A stretch of 64,000 nucleotides of DNA from Pseudomonas sp. SORT22 (GCF_018417635.1 NZ_CP071007.1:5704501-5768500); one strand, 5' to 3'. Shown: positions 28,271 through 37,506, counted from the first letter of the stretch. The notes: generated by a model from the sequence alone, not told the origin. A program made the numbers and translations.

Positions 28271-28936
28271 TCAGAGCACCTGGCTTTCGAAACGGCTGAC
28301 GCCTGGCAGTTCGAGCACCAGTTGGTCGCCGGGGTTGAGCGGGCCGACGCCAACCGGGGTACCGGTGAGAATCACGTCGCCGGCCAGCAGCGAGAATTGC
28401 GTGGCCATGTGCTGGATCATCGGCACGATCGGGTTGAGCATCAGCGCGCTGTTGCCGTCCTGGCGCACCTCACCGTTGAGGGTCAGGCGGATGCCGATGT
28501 CAGTCAGGTCTTCAAAGGCACCGACCGGCACGAACGGCGGCAGTACGCAGGCGCCATCGAAGCACTTGGAGCGCTCCCACGGCAGGCCCTTTTCCTTGAG
28601 CTGCGCCTGCAGGTCGCGCAGGGTCAGGTCCAAGGCCGGGGCAAAGCCGGAGATGGCGTCGAGCACTTCTTCTTCGGTGGGGCTGGTGGACAGCGACTTG
28701 CCGAGCAACACGGCAATTTCCGTCTCGTAGTGCACCGAGCCACGCTCGGTCGGGATCTTGAAGCCGCTGTCCAGCGGCACCACGCAACTGCCCGGCTTGA
28801 TGAACAGCAGCGGCTCGCTCGGGATCGGGTTATCCAGCTCTTTGGCGTGCTCTGCATAGTTGCGCCCGATGCACACCACCTTGCCCAGCGGAAAGTGAAT
28901 ACGCGTGCCGTCTACATACTGGTGCTGATAGCTCAT
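28271..28936 (-). CDS. Fumarylacetoacetate hydrolase (FAH) family protein
   Basis: A 221-residue FAH-fold enzyme. Seen: CIGRNYAEHAKEL at the N-terminus, the metal-binding HYETEIAVLLG (about residues 66-76), and the C-terminal AGDVILTGTPVGVGPLNPGD loop. The group includes acylpyruvases and oxaloacetate decarboxylases. It follows the D-2-hydroxyglutarate dehydrogenase by about 40 bp on the same strand and may be cotranscribed, suggesting oxo-acid housekeeping (inference). Confidence 0.88.
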   Translation of the reverse strand: MSYQHQYVDGTRIHFPLGKVVCIGRNYAEHAKELDNPIPSEPLLFIKPGSCVVPLDSGFKIPTERGSVHYETEIAVLLGKSLSTSPTEEEVLDAISGFAPALDLTLRDLQAQLKEKGLPWERSKCFDGACVLPPFVPVGAFEDLTDIGIRLTLNGEVRQDGNSALMLNPIVPMIQHMATQFSLLAGDVILTGTPVGVGPLNPGDQLVLELPGVSRFESQVL

Positions 28937-28977
28937 TACCGACTCCTGGCGCTATTGGATGCTCTTGTGCCTGTGGC

Positions 28978-30375
28978 TTACTCGACCGCGAAGATCTTGC
29001 CCGGGTTCATGATCCCGTTAGGATCGAACGCCGCCTTCACTGCTTTCATGTATTCGATTTCGACCGGCGAACGGCTGTAGGTCAAGTAGTCGCGCTTGGT
29101 CATGCCGACACCGTGCTCGGCAGAGATCGAGCCGTTGTACTTCTCGACGGTCTCGAACACCCACTTGTTGACCGTCGCGCACTTGGCAAAGAACTCGTCC
29201 TTGCTCAGGTTGTCGGGCTTGAGGATGTTCAGGTGCAGGTTGCCGTCGCCGATGTGGCCGTACCAGACCACTTCGAAGTCCGGGTAGTTATCGGCGACGA
29301 TCGCGTCGATATCCTTGAGAAACGCCGGTACTTTCGACACGGTCACGGAAATGTCGTTCTTATACGGGGTCCAGTGCGAGATGGTCTCGGAGATGTACTC
29401 GCGCAACTTCCACAGGTTCTGCAGTTGCTGCTCGCTCTGGCTCATGACGCCGTCGAGCACCCAGCCCTGCTCGACGCAGTGCTCGAAAGTGGCCAGGGCA
29501 TCATTGGCCACCTCTTCGTTGCTGGCTTCGAACTCCAGCAAGACATAGAACGGGCAGTCGGTTTCGAACGGTGCCGGCACGTCGCCACGGCCCATGATCT
29601 TGGCCAGGGCCTTGTCGGAAAAGAACTCGAAGGCTGTCAGGTCGAGCTTGGCGCGAAACGCGTGCAGCACCGGCATGATCGAGTCGAAATCCGGGGTACC
29701 GAGGACCATCGCCGTGAGGTTGTTCGGCGCCCGATCCAGGCGCATGGTCGCCTCGACCACAAAGCCCAGGGTGCCCTCGGCGCCGATGAACAGCTGGCGC
29801 AGGTCGTAGCCGGTGGCGTTCTTGATCAGGTCCTTGTTCAGCTCGAGCAGGTCGCCCTTGCCGGTGACGACCTTGAGGCCGGCCACCCAGTTGCGGGTCA
29901 TGCCGTAGCGAATAACCTTGATCCCGCCGGCATTGGTGCCGATATTGCCGCCAATCTGGCTGGAACCTGCCGAGGCAAAGTCCACTGGGTAGTAGAGGCC
30001 CTTGTCTTCGGCAAAATCCTGTAGCTGCTGGGTAACCACCCCCGGCTGACAGACCACCGAGCGGTCGAACTCGTTGAAATCGAGAATCTGGTTCATGTAG
30101 TCGAACGCCACGACCACCTCGCCATTGGCCGCCACCGCTGCAGCTGATAGCCCGGTGCGACCGCCCGACGGCACCAGGGCGACCTTGTGCCGGTTGGCCC
30201 AGCGCACGATGGCCTGGACCTGGTCGATGCTCTTGGGGAAGACGATGGCCGAGGGCGCGGGGGCGAAGTGCTTGGTCCAGTCCTTGCCGTAAGCCTCAAG
30301 GGAGGCCGCATCGGTCAGCACCTTGCCGGGCTCTACCAGGGTCATCAGCTCATCAATCAGCGCAGAATCGGTCAT
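28978..30375 (-). CDS. FAD-linked D-2-hydroxyglutarate dehydrogenase
   Basis: A 465-residue flavoprotein of the GlcD/D-lactate dehydrogenase class: PCMH-type FAD domain with PSGGRTGLSAAAV (about residues 70-82) and GGNIGTNAGGIKVIRYG, and a C-terminal substrate domain with HIGDGNLHLN and EHGVGMTKRDYL. The start at 30375 (MTDSALIDELM) matches the Pseudomonas family length. It is divergent from serA. In P. stutzeri the homologue removes the D-2-hydroxyglutarate made by SerA, pulling serine synthesis forward; the head-to-head layout fits that role. Confidence 0.9.
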   Translation of the reverse strand: MTDSALIDELMTLVEPGKVLTDAASLEAYGKDWTKHFAPAPSAIVFPKSIDQVQAIVRWANRHKVALVPSGGRTGLSAAAVAANGEVVVAFDYMNQILDFNEFDRSVVCQPGVVTQQLQDFAEDKGLYYPVDFASAGSSQIGGNIGTNAGGIKVIRYGMTRNWVAGLKVVTGKGDLLELNKDLIKNATGYDLRQLFIGAEGTLGFVVEATMRLDRAPNNLTAMVLGTPDFDSIMPVLHAFRAKLDLTAFEFFSDKALAKIMGRGDVPAPFETDCPFYVLLEFEASNEEVANDALATFEHCVEQGWVLDGVMSQSEQQLQNLWKLREYISETISHWTPYKNDISVTVSKVPAFLKDIDAIVADNYPDFEVVWYGHIGDGNLHLNILKPDNLSKDEFFAKCATVNKWVFETVEKYNGSISAEHGVGMTKRDYLTYSRSPVEIEYMKAVKAAFDPNGIMNPGKIFAVE

Positions 30376-30547
30376 CGATAGAACTCTCGAACTATTCATA
30401 GTCACCCTGAGCACTCTTCACGTCCCAGGGATGGGCGTATCGGGGGGTACTCATGCTAGCATACGCCCCCCGCTGATCGTGCTTCAGGCCGATGCTGCGA
30501 GAGCTTCACTTCCCTGCCATTTTTCTCCGGGACACAGGTTTACGCAG

Positions 30548-31777
30548 ATGAGCAAGACTTCTCTCGATAAGAGCAAGATCAAGTTCCTTCTTCTCGAAGG
30601 CGTCCACCAATCCGCCGTGGACGTCCTCAAGGCCGCCGGGTATACCAGCATCGAGTACCTCACCGGTTCTCTGCCCGACGCTGAGTTGAAAGAAAAGATC
30701 GCTGATGCCCATTTCATCGGCATCCGCTCGCGCACTCAACTGACCGAAGAGGTTTTCGACTGCGCCAAGAAACTGGTCGCTGTCGGCTGTTTCTGCATCG
30801 GTACCAACCAGGTTGACCTGAACGCCGCTCGTGAGCGCGGTATCGCCGTGTTCAACGCGCCGTACTCCAACACCCGCTCGGTGGCCGAGCTGGTGCTGGC
30901 CGAAGCGATCTTACTGCTGCGCGGCATCCCCGAGAAAAACGCTTCCTGCCACCGTGGCGGCTGGATCAAGAGCGCGGCCAACTCCTTCGAGATCCGCGGC
31001 AAGAAGCTGGGCATCGTCGGCTACGGCTCGATCGGCACGCAACTGTCGGTCCTGGCCGAAAGCCTGGGCATGCAGGTGTTCTTCTTCGACCCGCTGACCA
31101 AGCTGCCACTGGGCAACGCGACCCAGGTCACCAGCCTCAACGAACTGCTGGGCCTGGCCGACATCGTCTCGCTGCACGTGCCTGAGCTGCCATCCACCCA
31201 GTGGATGATCGGCGAGAAAGAAATCCGCGCGATGAAGAAGGGCTCGATCCTGATCAACGCCGCCCGCGGTACCGTGGTCGAACTGGATCACCTGGCTGCG
31301 GCGATCAAGGACAAGCACCTGATTGGCGCCGCCATCGACGTGTTCCCGGTCGAGCCGCGCTCCAACGACGAGCAATTCGAAAGCCCGCTGCGTGGCCTGG
31401 ACAACGTGATCCTGACCCCGCACATCGGCGGTTCCACCGCTGAAGCCCAGGCCAACATTGGTCTGGAAGTGGCCGAAAAGCTGGTCAAGTACAGCGACAA
31501 CGGTACTTCCGTGTCGTCGGTCAACTTCCCTGAAGTGGCCCTGCCGGCGCACCCGGGCAAACACCGCCTGCTGCACATCCACGAAAACATCCCGGGTGTA
31601 CTCAGCGAAATCAACAAAGTGTTCGCCGAAAACGGGATCAACATCTCCGGTCAGTTCCTGCAGACCAACGAGAAAGTCGGTTACGTGGTTATCGACGTTG
31701 ACGCCGAGTACTCGGACCTGGCGCAAGAAAAACTGCAACAGATCAAGGGCACCATCCGTTCCCGCGTTCTGTTCTAA
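30548..31777 (+). CDS. serA: D-3-phosphoglycerate dehydrogenase
   Basis: A 409-residue NAD-dependent dehydrogenase, first step of serine synthesis. NAD-binding GYGSIGTQLSVLAESLG (about residues 158-174), catalytic Arg/Glu/His region with INAARGTVV and TPHIGGST, and a C-terminal ACT domain (about 335-409) for serine feedback. The ATG at 30548 gives the E. coli-type length; upstream in-frame codons read through the divergent gene. It can also reduce 2-oxoglutarate to D-2-hydroxyglutarate. Confidence 0.97.
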   Translation: MSKTSLDKSKIKFLLLEGVHQSAVDVLKAAGYTSIEYLTGSLPDAELKEKIADAHFIGIRSRTQLTEEVFDCAKKLVAVGCFCIGTNQVDLNAARERGIAVFNAPYSNTRSVAELVLAEAILLLRGIPEKNASCHRGGWIKSAANSFEIRGKKLGIVGYGSIGTQLSVLAESLGMQVFFFDPLTKLPLGNATQVTSLNELLGLADIVSLHVPELPSTQWMIGEKEIRAMKKGSILINAARGTVVELDHLAAAIKDKHLIGAAIDVFPVEPRSNDEQFESPLRGLDNVILTPHIGGSTAEAQANIGLEVAEKLVKYSDNGTSVSSVNFPEVALPAHPGKHRLLHIHENIPGVLSEINKVFAENGINISGQFLQTNEKVGYVVIDVDAEYSDLAQEKLQQIKGTIRSRVLF

Positions 31778-31791
31778 GTTTTCCGTGCGAC

Positions 31792-31824
31792 AAAAAAGGG
31801 AGGCCGTGATGGCCTCCCTTTTTT
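31792..31824. terminator. Bidirectional rho-independent terminator, serA / DUF4399
   Basis: GGGAGGCC and GGCCTCCC form a perfect 8-bp stem around GTGAT, flanked by A6 on the left and T6 on the right, so it can end transcripts from both convergent genes. Confidence 0.95.
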
Positions 31825-31833
31825 ATGCCCGCC

Positions 31834-32310
31834 TTACTTGACGGTAACGGTGATCTTCTTCGACTCGACGCTTGGCTTGAACGGCACGTGGAACTTGTCG
31901 CCCAGCACCAGTTGCAGGGTGTGCTTGCCCGGGGTCAGGGTCAGTTTTACTTCAGTCTGTGCCTTGCCGAAGTGCAGCACTTGCGGGCCCGCCGCCAGCG
32001 GCGCGTTGTTTTCCGGCAGTAGGCTGGTTGGCAGTACCTGGTCGGCTGCAGGTTCTTGATCGACGTCCACCAGCAAGTGGTGGTGGCCGCTATGCGGGGT
32101 CTGATCACCCGCCGGCTTGAGCTCCATGCCCTCGATGCCGAATTTGACGGTGAAGGTCTGGTCGACCGTGGCGCCATCGGCCGGGGAAACGATGAAGACC
32201 TTGGCGGCTTTTGGCGGCTCCTGGCTTTTCAGGCCATCGGCGGCAGCGGCAAAGGCCGAGACCCCCATCAGCAATCCGGCGACGGCTGCACGCGAAAATA
32301 GGCTTTTCAT
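31834..32310 (-). CDS. DUF4399 exported protein
   Basis: A 158-residue protein with a signal peptide (about residues 1-24, SAFAAAADG) and a beta-rich domain containing the SGHHHLLVD histidine cluster (about residues 73-81) and HFGKAQTEV..LTPGKHTLQLVLGD. It is recognised as DUF4399, function unknown; the HHH could bind a metal. Monocistronic, convergent with serA. Confidence 0.85.
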   Translation of the reverse strand: MKSLFSRAAVAGLLMGVSAFAAAADGLKSQEPPKAAKVFIVSPADGATVDQTFTVKFGIEGMELKPAGDQTPHSGHHHLLVDVDQEPAADQVLPTSLLPENNAPLAAGPQVLHFGKAQTEVKLTLTPGKHTLQLVLGDKFHVPFKPSVESKKITVTVK

Positions 32311-32535
32311 TCACTTCTCCTGTGTTTTACTTCAATAACCCTTGCCACTGAACGAACGGCAACGGTGGATTACCATAGTCCAAATGCGTCAAAACATGTT
32401 TAACAACGGTGACAGAAAAATTTCGCCGCCCGTTAAACATCCTCCACCTGACGTGGTCTTAAGTTGTGTTCGACCGTGACAACACCAGAAAGTCGCGGCG
32501 ACTCGATTTCACTGCCAAGCATTCAAGGGGCTTAA

Positions 32536-33303
32536 ATGCGTTTTGCCATTGGGGTACTACTTGCCACCCTGCTCAGCCCATGGGCACAGGCCGAGCTGAT
32601 CGACGACGTCAACGACCGCGGTGAACTGCGCATTGCCGTAGAAGCCAACATGGCGCCGTTCAATTTCAAGGAAAACGACAAGCTGAGCGGCTTCGAAGTC
32701 GAGCTTGGACAGTTGCTGGCCAACGAACTGGATGTGCGCGCCGAGTTTGTCGTGGTTGAAGCCAAAGACCTGCTGCAAGGCGTTGAAAGCGGCAGCTACG
32801 ACATCGCCATCAACCACATCGCCGCTACCCCTGAGCTCAAGGAGCGCCTGGATTTCAGCGAGCCCTACGCGTATTCCAGTGCCCAACTGATCGTGCGCAA
32901 GGAAGAAAAGCGCCCGCTGAGTTCCCTCCAGGCCCTCAAGGGCCATAGCCTGGGCGTGGTCCAGGGCAGCCAGTTCGCCGAACAGGCGCGGGTGGTCGAA
33001 GGCGTGGACCTGCGCAGCTACGCGGATGCCATGCAGCCGATCAAAGACGTGGCCAGCGACCAGATCGATGCCGCCATCAGCGACCGTTTGCTGGTGCCCT
33101 ATGCCATCCGCGACAGCCAGCAAGCGGTGAGCAAGGGAGCCACCGTTGGCCCGATCCTGACCCTGGCGATTCCGTTTCAGAAGGGAAACCCGGCGTTCCA
33201 GAGCGCTGTGGACAACGCCCTGCAGCGAATCAAGGCCGATGGCCGCTTGAGCGAGCTGTCGCAGAAGTGGTTCGGGATGGATGCGAGCAAGCCGCCGAAG
33301 TAA
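32536..33303 (+). CDS. Periplasmic amino-acid-type solute-binding protein (SBP family 3), orphan
   Basis: A 255-residue binding protein. Signal peptide about residues 1-19 (PWAQA/ELIDD), then the family 3 pattern: GELRIAVEANMAPFNFKENDKLSGFEVELGQLLA, the DIAINHIAATPERKE-like loop and KWFGMD at the end. No permease or ATPase gene is adjacent, so it must dock with a transporter elsewhere. The 225-bp region upstream (32311-32535) shows no other feature. Ligand unknown; cysteine/cystine binders are among the closest relatives by eye. Confidence 0.85.
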   Translation: MRFAIGVLLATLLSPWAQAELIDDVNDRGELRIAVEANMAPFNFKENDKLSGFEVELGQLLANELDVRAEFVVVEAKDLLQGVESGSYDIAINHIAATPELKERLDFSEPYAYSSAQLIVRKEEKRPLSSLQALKGHSLGVVQGSQFAEQARVVEGVDLRSYADAMQPIKDVASDQIDAAISDRLLVPYAIRDSQQAVSKGATVGPILTLAIPFQKGNPAFQSAVDNALQRIKADGRLSELSQKWFGMDASKPPK

Positions 33304-33311
33304 CAAAAGCT

Positions 33312-33366
33312 TCGCGGGGCAAGCCCGCTCCCACCGGGCCCGGTAGGAGCGGGCTTGCCCCGCGAT
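33312..33366. repeat. REP inverted pair between convergent SBP and DUF523 genes
   Basis: TCGCGGGGCAAGCCCGCTCC and GGAGCGGGCTTGCCCCGCGA arms around an extra CACCGGGCCCGGTA loop that is itself palindromic. Confidence 0.88.
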
Positions 33367-33370
33367 GGTG

Positions 33371-33853
33371 TTAAAGCTGTTTCAAGGCTTGCTCTGCCGC
33401 CTCAAGCTCCAGCTCACTGAACACCTGCACCCCTTCCCGGCGCAGTAACGCCACAGTCACCCCTTCGCCGGTGACTTTGGTGCCACTGAAGGTACCGTCA
33501 TAAGTCAGCAGATTGCCACACGAAGGACTGCCTGACTTGAGCACCGCGATACGGATGCCATGCCGCCGCACCAGCTCCAGCGCCCGCTGCGCACCGGCCA
33601 GAAATTGCACACTGACATCCTCGCCCGTGACGGTCAGTACCTGCGTGTCACCTTCGAGCACCGCTGCGCCCTGGCCACCGGGGATCTCCGCCGGTGGCCG
33701 TGGCGTTGGCAAGCCGCCGGCCACTTCAGGGCACAAAGGCACGATGCGCCCCTGGTTTTGCCACTGCTGGAGCAATTCCGGATGGCCGCTGGCGCGTCCG
33801 TCATAGCGCACCGGCTGGCCGAGCAGGCAGGCACTGACCAGGACCTTGTGCAT
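33371..33853 (-). CDS. DUF523 family protein
   Basis: A 160-residue protein with the family's conserved cysteines in VLVSACLLGQPVRYDG (C9) and SGSPSCGN (about residues 105-112), plus PLCPEVAGGLPTPR. The cysteines suggest metal or Fe-S binding, but the family has no assigned function. The start lies inside the end of the 2OG oxygenase (stop 33855) by one base, so the two genes are coupled. Confidence 0.88.
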   Translation of the reverse strand: MHKVLVSACLLGQPVRYDGRASGHPELLQQWQNQGRIVPLCPEVAGGLPTPRPPAEIPGGQGAAVLEGDTQVLTVTGEDVSVQFLAGAQRALELVRRHGIRIAVLKSGSPSCGNLLTYDGTFSGTKVTGEGVTVALLRREGVQVFSELELEAAEQALKQL

Positions 33854-33854
33854 C

Positions 33855-34478
33855 TCAGAACGGCTCGTTGCCACGGCGGCGGAACCAGCCGGTCAACGAC
33901 AGGCGGTCGCGATGGGCCGGCAGCACCTCATGGGGGACTTCGCCGGAAAGGAATATCACCAGGCAACCGCCAATCGGCGGCACGTCGTGCTCGACATCAC
34001 CCTTGAGGGTCATGCGTAGCTGGCCGCCATGTTCGGGCTGCCAGCCTTCATTGAGGTAGATCACCGCCGAAACCATGCGCCGGTCGTCGTCGCGAAAGCG
34101 GTCAAGATGTTTGCGATAAAAGGCGCCCGGCGGATACAGGGCGAAGTGGCACTCGAAGTCCTCAAGACCGAGGAACAGCCCGCGATTGAGGGCCAGGCGC
34201 AGGCTGTCCATCAGTGCCAGGTAGTGGTCGCAAGGCTCGGCCTGGCCGGGCTCCAGCCACTGGATGCGGTCGCCGCGGATGCCCTCGCGGACCTCCTGGG
34301 CAACGCCCCGACCCACGGCTGCCGGTTCCAGCTCGCCCTCGGCGGCGCGTTTGCGGCACTCGGCCGCCAGCGCCAGGGTCAGAGGCTCTGGAAGAAAGGT
34401 ATCTTGCTGCGACCAGCCACGGGTGGCCAGGTCGTCGACGATGCGCAACAGCAGGGGGTCATCAGGGGATATGTGCAT
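33855..34478 (-). CDS. 2-oxoglutarate/Fe(II)-dependent oxygenase, prolyl 4-hydroxylase-like
   Basis: A 207-residue protein with the facial triad: H and D in FYRKHLDRFRDDD (about residues 127-139), the distal H in SGEVPHEVLP and the 2OG arginine in HRDRLSLTGWFRRR. This is the P4Hc group, which includes the PHD-type enzyme acting on EF-Tu in Pseudomonas. No good ribosome site precedes any of the candidate ATGs; 34478 was chosen because the conserved fold begins there (34487 is also possible). It is coupled to DUF523. Confidence 0.83.
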   Translation of the reverse strand: MHISPDDPLLLRIVDDLATRGWSQQDTFLPEPLTLALAAECRKRAAEGELEPAAVGRGVAQEVREGIRGDRIQWLEPGQAEPCDHYLALMDSLRLALNRGLFLGLEDFECHFALYPPGAFYRKHLDRFRDDDRRMVSAVIYLNEGWQPEHGGQLRMTLKGDVEHDVPPIGGCLVIFLSGEVPHEVLPAHRDRLSLTGWFRRRGNEPF

Positions 34479-34601
34479 GTCGCGCATAGTATCGATCTGC
34501 TGCGAAATCCGACAGCGCCACTTGGCCGAGAGTATGCAATGGCTTCTCGACAAAGCCCCGCCATGGCAAGGACAATAGCGCCCTGCCGACAGGAGTCCTG
34601 A

Positions 34602-35351
34602 ATGCGCCGTTTGTTTTTACTGCTGATGATGATCTGCACCACGCCTGTCTGGGCAGACAGCCTCGACCAACTCTACAAGGTCGCCGGCTGGCCCGAGCAG
34701 CGCGCCCACTTTACCGATGCCCTCGATGCCGCCCAGCAGCGCTATCGCAACAGCCTGCCGCCTGCGGTTTACCAGGCGCTGGTCAATAACAGCAATCAGC
34801 GCTTCCAGGCCCAGGCCGTGGATAAACGCGCCGAGGCCCAATTGCGCGCCAATCTCAGCGATCCAGCGCCGGCCCTGGCGTTCTTCCAGTCGCCGCTGGG
34901 GCGCAAGATCGTCGCTGCCGAACTGCTCGCCACCCGTCGCGACCAGCTGGCCAAGAATGCCAAGGGCCTGCCCAAGGTCCAGGCCAGCGACAACCGCCTG
35001 CTGATCATCGGCCACCTGGCCCAGGCCCTGCCGGCCCGTGAAGCCGGTGCCGAAGTGAGCCTGGCGATTGCCGGGGTCGCCGCCGACAGCCTTAGCCAGA
35101 TGATCCCCGGCCTGCTCGGTGGCGGCCAGGCCCAGGGCCTGCTCGACGGCCAGCGCCAGCGTTTGATGGAGCAGATCGGCAGCGAGCTGAACAACACCTT
35201 GCTGTACGTCTATCGCGACCTGTCCGACGCCGAGCTTGAAGAGTTCGCCACCTTTGCCGAATCCGCTGAAGGCAAGGCTTACTACAAGGCGGCCCTGGCG
35301 GCGATCCGCGCCGGCCTTGCGGTGGGCCAGGAAACCTCGCAGCTGAAGTGA
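34602..35351 (+). CDS. DUF2059 exported protein
   Basis: A 249-residue protein with a signal peptide (residues about 1-18, TTPVWA/DSLDQ) and a mostly helical body. The C-terminal SDAELEEFATFAESAEGKAYYKA (about residues 207-229) is the DUF2059 signature. Function unknown; presumed periplasmic. The stop codon directly abuts the convergent stop of the next gene. Confidence 0.83.
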   Translation: MRRLFLLLMMICTTPVWADSLDQLYKVAGWPEQRAHFTDALDAAQQRYRNSLPPAVYQALVNNSNQRFQAQAVDKRAEAQLRANLSDPAPALAFFQSPLGRKIVAAELLATRRDQLAKNAKGLPKVQASDNRLLIIGHLAQALPAREAGAEVSLAIAGVAADSLSQMIPGLLGGGQAQGLLDGQRQRLMEQIGSELNNTLLYVYRDLSDAELEEFATFAESAEGKAYYKAALAAIRAGLAVGQETSQLK

Positions 35352-36293
35352 TCAGCCCAGGCGCTGGTCGATGAACTCGAAATAGCGCGCGCGAATCGCC
35401 GGCAGCTCGTTGGCCAGGTGATGCCGCGCTTCGGGGATCATCAGGATCCGCGGCGCGGCGAACTTCTCCCCCAGCACCTTGAGGTTGTACGGCCAATCGA
35501 CGGTCATGTCGCATTCGCCCTGGATGATCAGCGGCTGGCGCGGGCTGAGCGGCGCCGCCTCGATACGCTTGACCCAATCGAGCAGCGCCCCGACCCAGGC
35601 CGTCGGCAGGCGCCTTGGCTGCAGCGGGTCGGCCAGCAGGAACGGCAAGAAGGTCGGGTCGTTGCTGTTCTCGCTGAAGCGCCGTTCGATGCCGTTGACG
35701 AACGGCTTGAGCACCCGGTAGCTGAACTTCGACCAGCGCCAGGCCCGTGGCCGTACCAGCGGCGCCAGCAGGATCACCTCGCCCTGGGCCGGGCTCTGGG
35801 CGCCGTGATGCAGCAGATGGTCGACGACGATGGCGCCACCGGTGCTCTGCCCGAACAGGTGCCAGGGCTGCGGCAACTCAAGGCTGCGGGCCTGCTCGAA
35901 CAACGCATGCAGCACCTGCTGGTAGGCGCTGAAATCATCGATGCTGGCCCGCTCGCCGCTGGACAGCCCGTGCCCCGGCAGGTCGCAGGAAATCACCGCA
36001 TAGTGCTGGTCCAGCGCCCAGTCGATGACATGCCGGTACAGGCCCATGTGATCGTAAAAGCCATGCAGCAGAATCAGCGTTGCCACTGGCGCTGCCGGCA
36101 GCCACACCTGGCCGACCACCTCGAAACCTGCGGCGTCGAAGCGCCCGAGCCAGCTCTGCGGGGCCTCTTCGCGGGCGGGCAGATCCAGCCCGTAGAAGCG
36201 CTGATAGGCCTGGCCCTGCGTCGACAGCGGCTGCCGCGCCGCCAGGGAGGTCAGGCTGGCACGTAGGGAGTCGGGCTGAAATGACGCGGGCAT
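35352..36293 (-). CDS. Alpha/beta hydrolase, monoacylglycerol lipase-like
   Basis: A 313-residue serine hydrolase. Oxyanion HGFYDH (about residues 76-81), DLPGHGLSSG, nucleophile elbow FGQSTGG (about 145-151), aspartate in GECDMTVD and histidine in EARHHLANE. The ATG at 36293 has TGGA upstream; 63 more in-frame bases would add a non-conserved N-terminus. No signal peptide. Substrate unknown; the lysophospholipase/monoglyceride lipase group is closest. Confidence 0.85.
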   Translation of the reverse strand: MPASFQPDSLRASLTSLAARQPLSTQGQAYQRFYGLDLPAREEAPQSWLGRFDAAGFEVVGQVWLPAAPVATLILLHGFYDHMGLYRHVIDWALDQHYAVISCDLPGHGLSSGERASIDDFSAYQQVLHALFEQARSLELPQPWHLFGQSTGGAIVVDHLLHHGAQSPAQGEVILLAPLVRPRAWRWSKFSYRVLKPFVNGIERRFSENSNDPTFLPFLLADPLQPRRLPTAWVGALLDWVKRIEAAPLSPRQPLIIQGECDMTVDWPYNLKVLGEKFAAPRILMIPEARHHLANELPAIRARYFEFIDQRLG

Positions 36294-36391
36294 AAAAGAA
36301 TTCCAGACACAAAAGCGGGTTATTGACCTGTGATATTCATCTGTCGCCGCCGGCATGGCAAGCTAAGCGACTTTTTTCGGACACTGCCGAC

Positions 36392-36961
36392 ATGCCCCGC
36401 TCGCCCCTGCGTACCCTGCTTGGCCTGTTGCTCGCCGCCCTCTGCGGCGCCGGCCTGTGGTGGGCCTACGACAGTTTTCAGAGCCGCTACCTGCGCACCT
36501 TCGACAACCAGACCGCGCTGTTCTCCGGCGACCGCCTGCAACTGCCGGCGGGCATTGCCGGCCCCGGCCCGATCCGCCTGGTGCACTTCTGGGACCCGGC
36601 CTGCCCGTGCAACGTCGGCAACCAGCAGCACCTGGGCGAGCTGATCGAGCACTTCGCCCCCCAAGGCGTGGAGTTCTACGTGGTGCAAAAACCCGGCACC
36701 CGCGGCCAACTTCCTGCCACCCTCAGTGCGCTCAAACCGCTGGGCGAGCTGCCCGGCGCCGAACACCTGCCGGCCACCCCCGGCGTGGCGATCTGGGACC
36801 GCAACGGCCAACTGGCCTACTTCGGCCCCTACAGCGAAGGCGCCACCTGCAACTCCAGCAACAGCTTCATCGAGCCGATCCTGCTCGCCCTGAGCCAGGG
36901 CCGCGCCGTCAGCGCCACGCACACCATGGCGGTGGGCTGCTACTGTCCCTGGCAGCCCTAG
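36392..36961 (+). CDS. DUF6436 thioredoxin-like protein, membrane-anchored
   Basis: A 189-residue protein with an N-terminal membrane segment (about residues 8-25) and a thioredoxin-like domain holding FWDPACPCN (C-P-C at about 70-72), plus further cysteines in ATCNSSNS and a terminal VGCYCPW. It would face the periplasm. Recognised as DUF6436; likely redox or metal-related, not proven. Its stop overlaps the convergent stop of the acetyltransferase gene. Confidence 0.78.
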   Translation: MPRSPLRTLLGLLLAALCGAGLWWAYDSFQSRYLRTFDNQTALFSGDRLQLPAGIAGPGPIRLVHFWDPACPCNVGNQQHLGELIEHFAPQGVEFYVVQKPGTRGQLPATLSALKPLGELPGAEHLPATPGVAIWDRNGQLAYFGPYSEGATCNSSNSFIEPILLALSQGRAVSATHTMAVGCYCPWQP

Positions 36962-37506
36962 CGCACCCGCGCAGGGTTGCCCACCACGGTGGCACCCGCC
37001 GGCACATCGCGGGTGACCACGCTGCCGGCGCCGATCACCGCGTTGTCGCCCACCGTCACCCCCGGCAGGATGATCGCGCCGCCGCCGATCCACACGTTGC
37101 CGCCGATCTTCACCGGCCGCCCGCTTTCCAGGCCGCTGCGGCGTAGCGCCGGGTCCAGCGGGTGGTCGGCGGTGTAGATCTGCACCGCCGGGCCGATCTG
37201 GCAGTCATCGCCGATGCTTACCGGGGTGACGTCGAGGATCACGCAGTTGAAGTTCATGAACACATTGGTGCCGACACTGATGTTGTAGCCGTAGTCGCAA
37301 TAGAACGGTGGGCGAATCACCGCGCCGTCACCGACCTTGCCGAAATGCTCGACCAGCAAACCATGGCGCTGCTCATTGAGCAGCTCGGCGCTGTTGTTGT
37401 AGCGCTGCATCCAGTGCTTGTTGGCGATCTGTTCGGCCTGCAGCTGCGGGCAGCTGGCGTGATAGAGCTGGCCGCTGAGCATCTTCTGCTTTTCACTGAG
37501 ACTCAT
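36958..37506 (-). CDS. Sugar O-acetyltransferase (Maa/NodL family)
   Basis: A 182-residue left-handed beta-helix acetyltransferase. The N-terminal MSLSEKQKMLSGQLYHA is the maltose/galactoside acetyltransferase cap, and hexapeptide repeats run from about residue 57 to 180 (including IGDDCQIGPAVQIYTADHPLD with the catalytic histidine and VWIGGGAIILPGVTVGDNAVIGAGSVV). It uses acetyl-CoA; the acceptor sugar is not known. Confidence 0.92.
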   Translation of the reverse strand: MSLSEKQKMLSGQLYHASCPQLQAEQIANKHWMQRYNNSAELLNEQRHGLLVEHFGKVGDGAVIRPPFYCDYGYNISVGTNVFMNFNCVILDVTPVSIGDDCQIGPAVQIYTADHPLDPALRRSGLESGRPVKIGGNVWIGGGAIILPGVTVGDNAVIGAGSVVTRDVPAGATVVGNPARVR

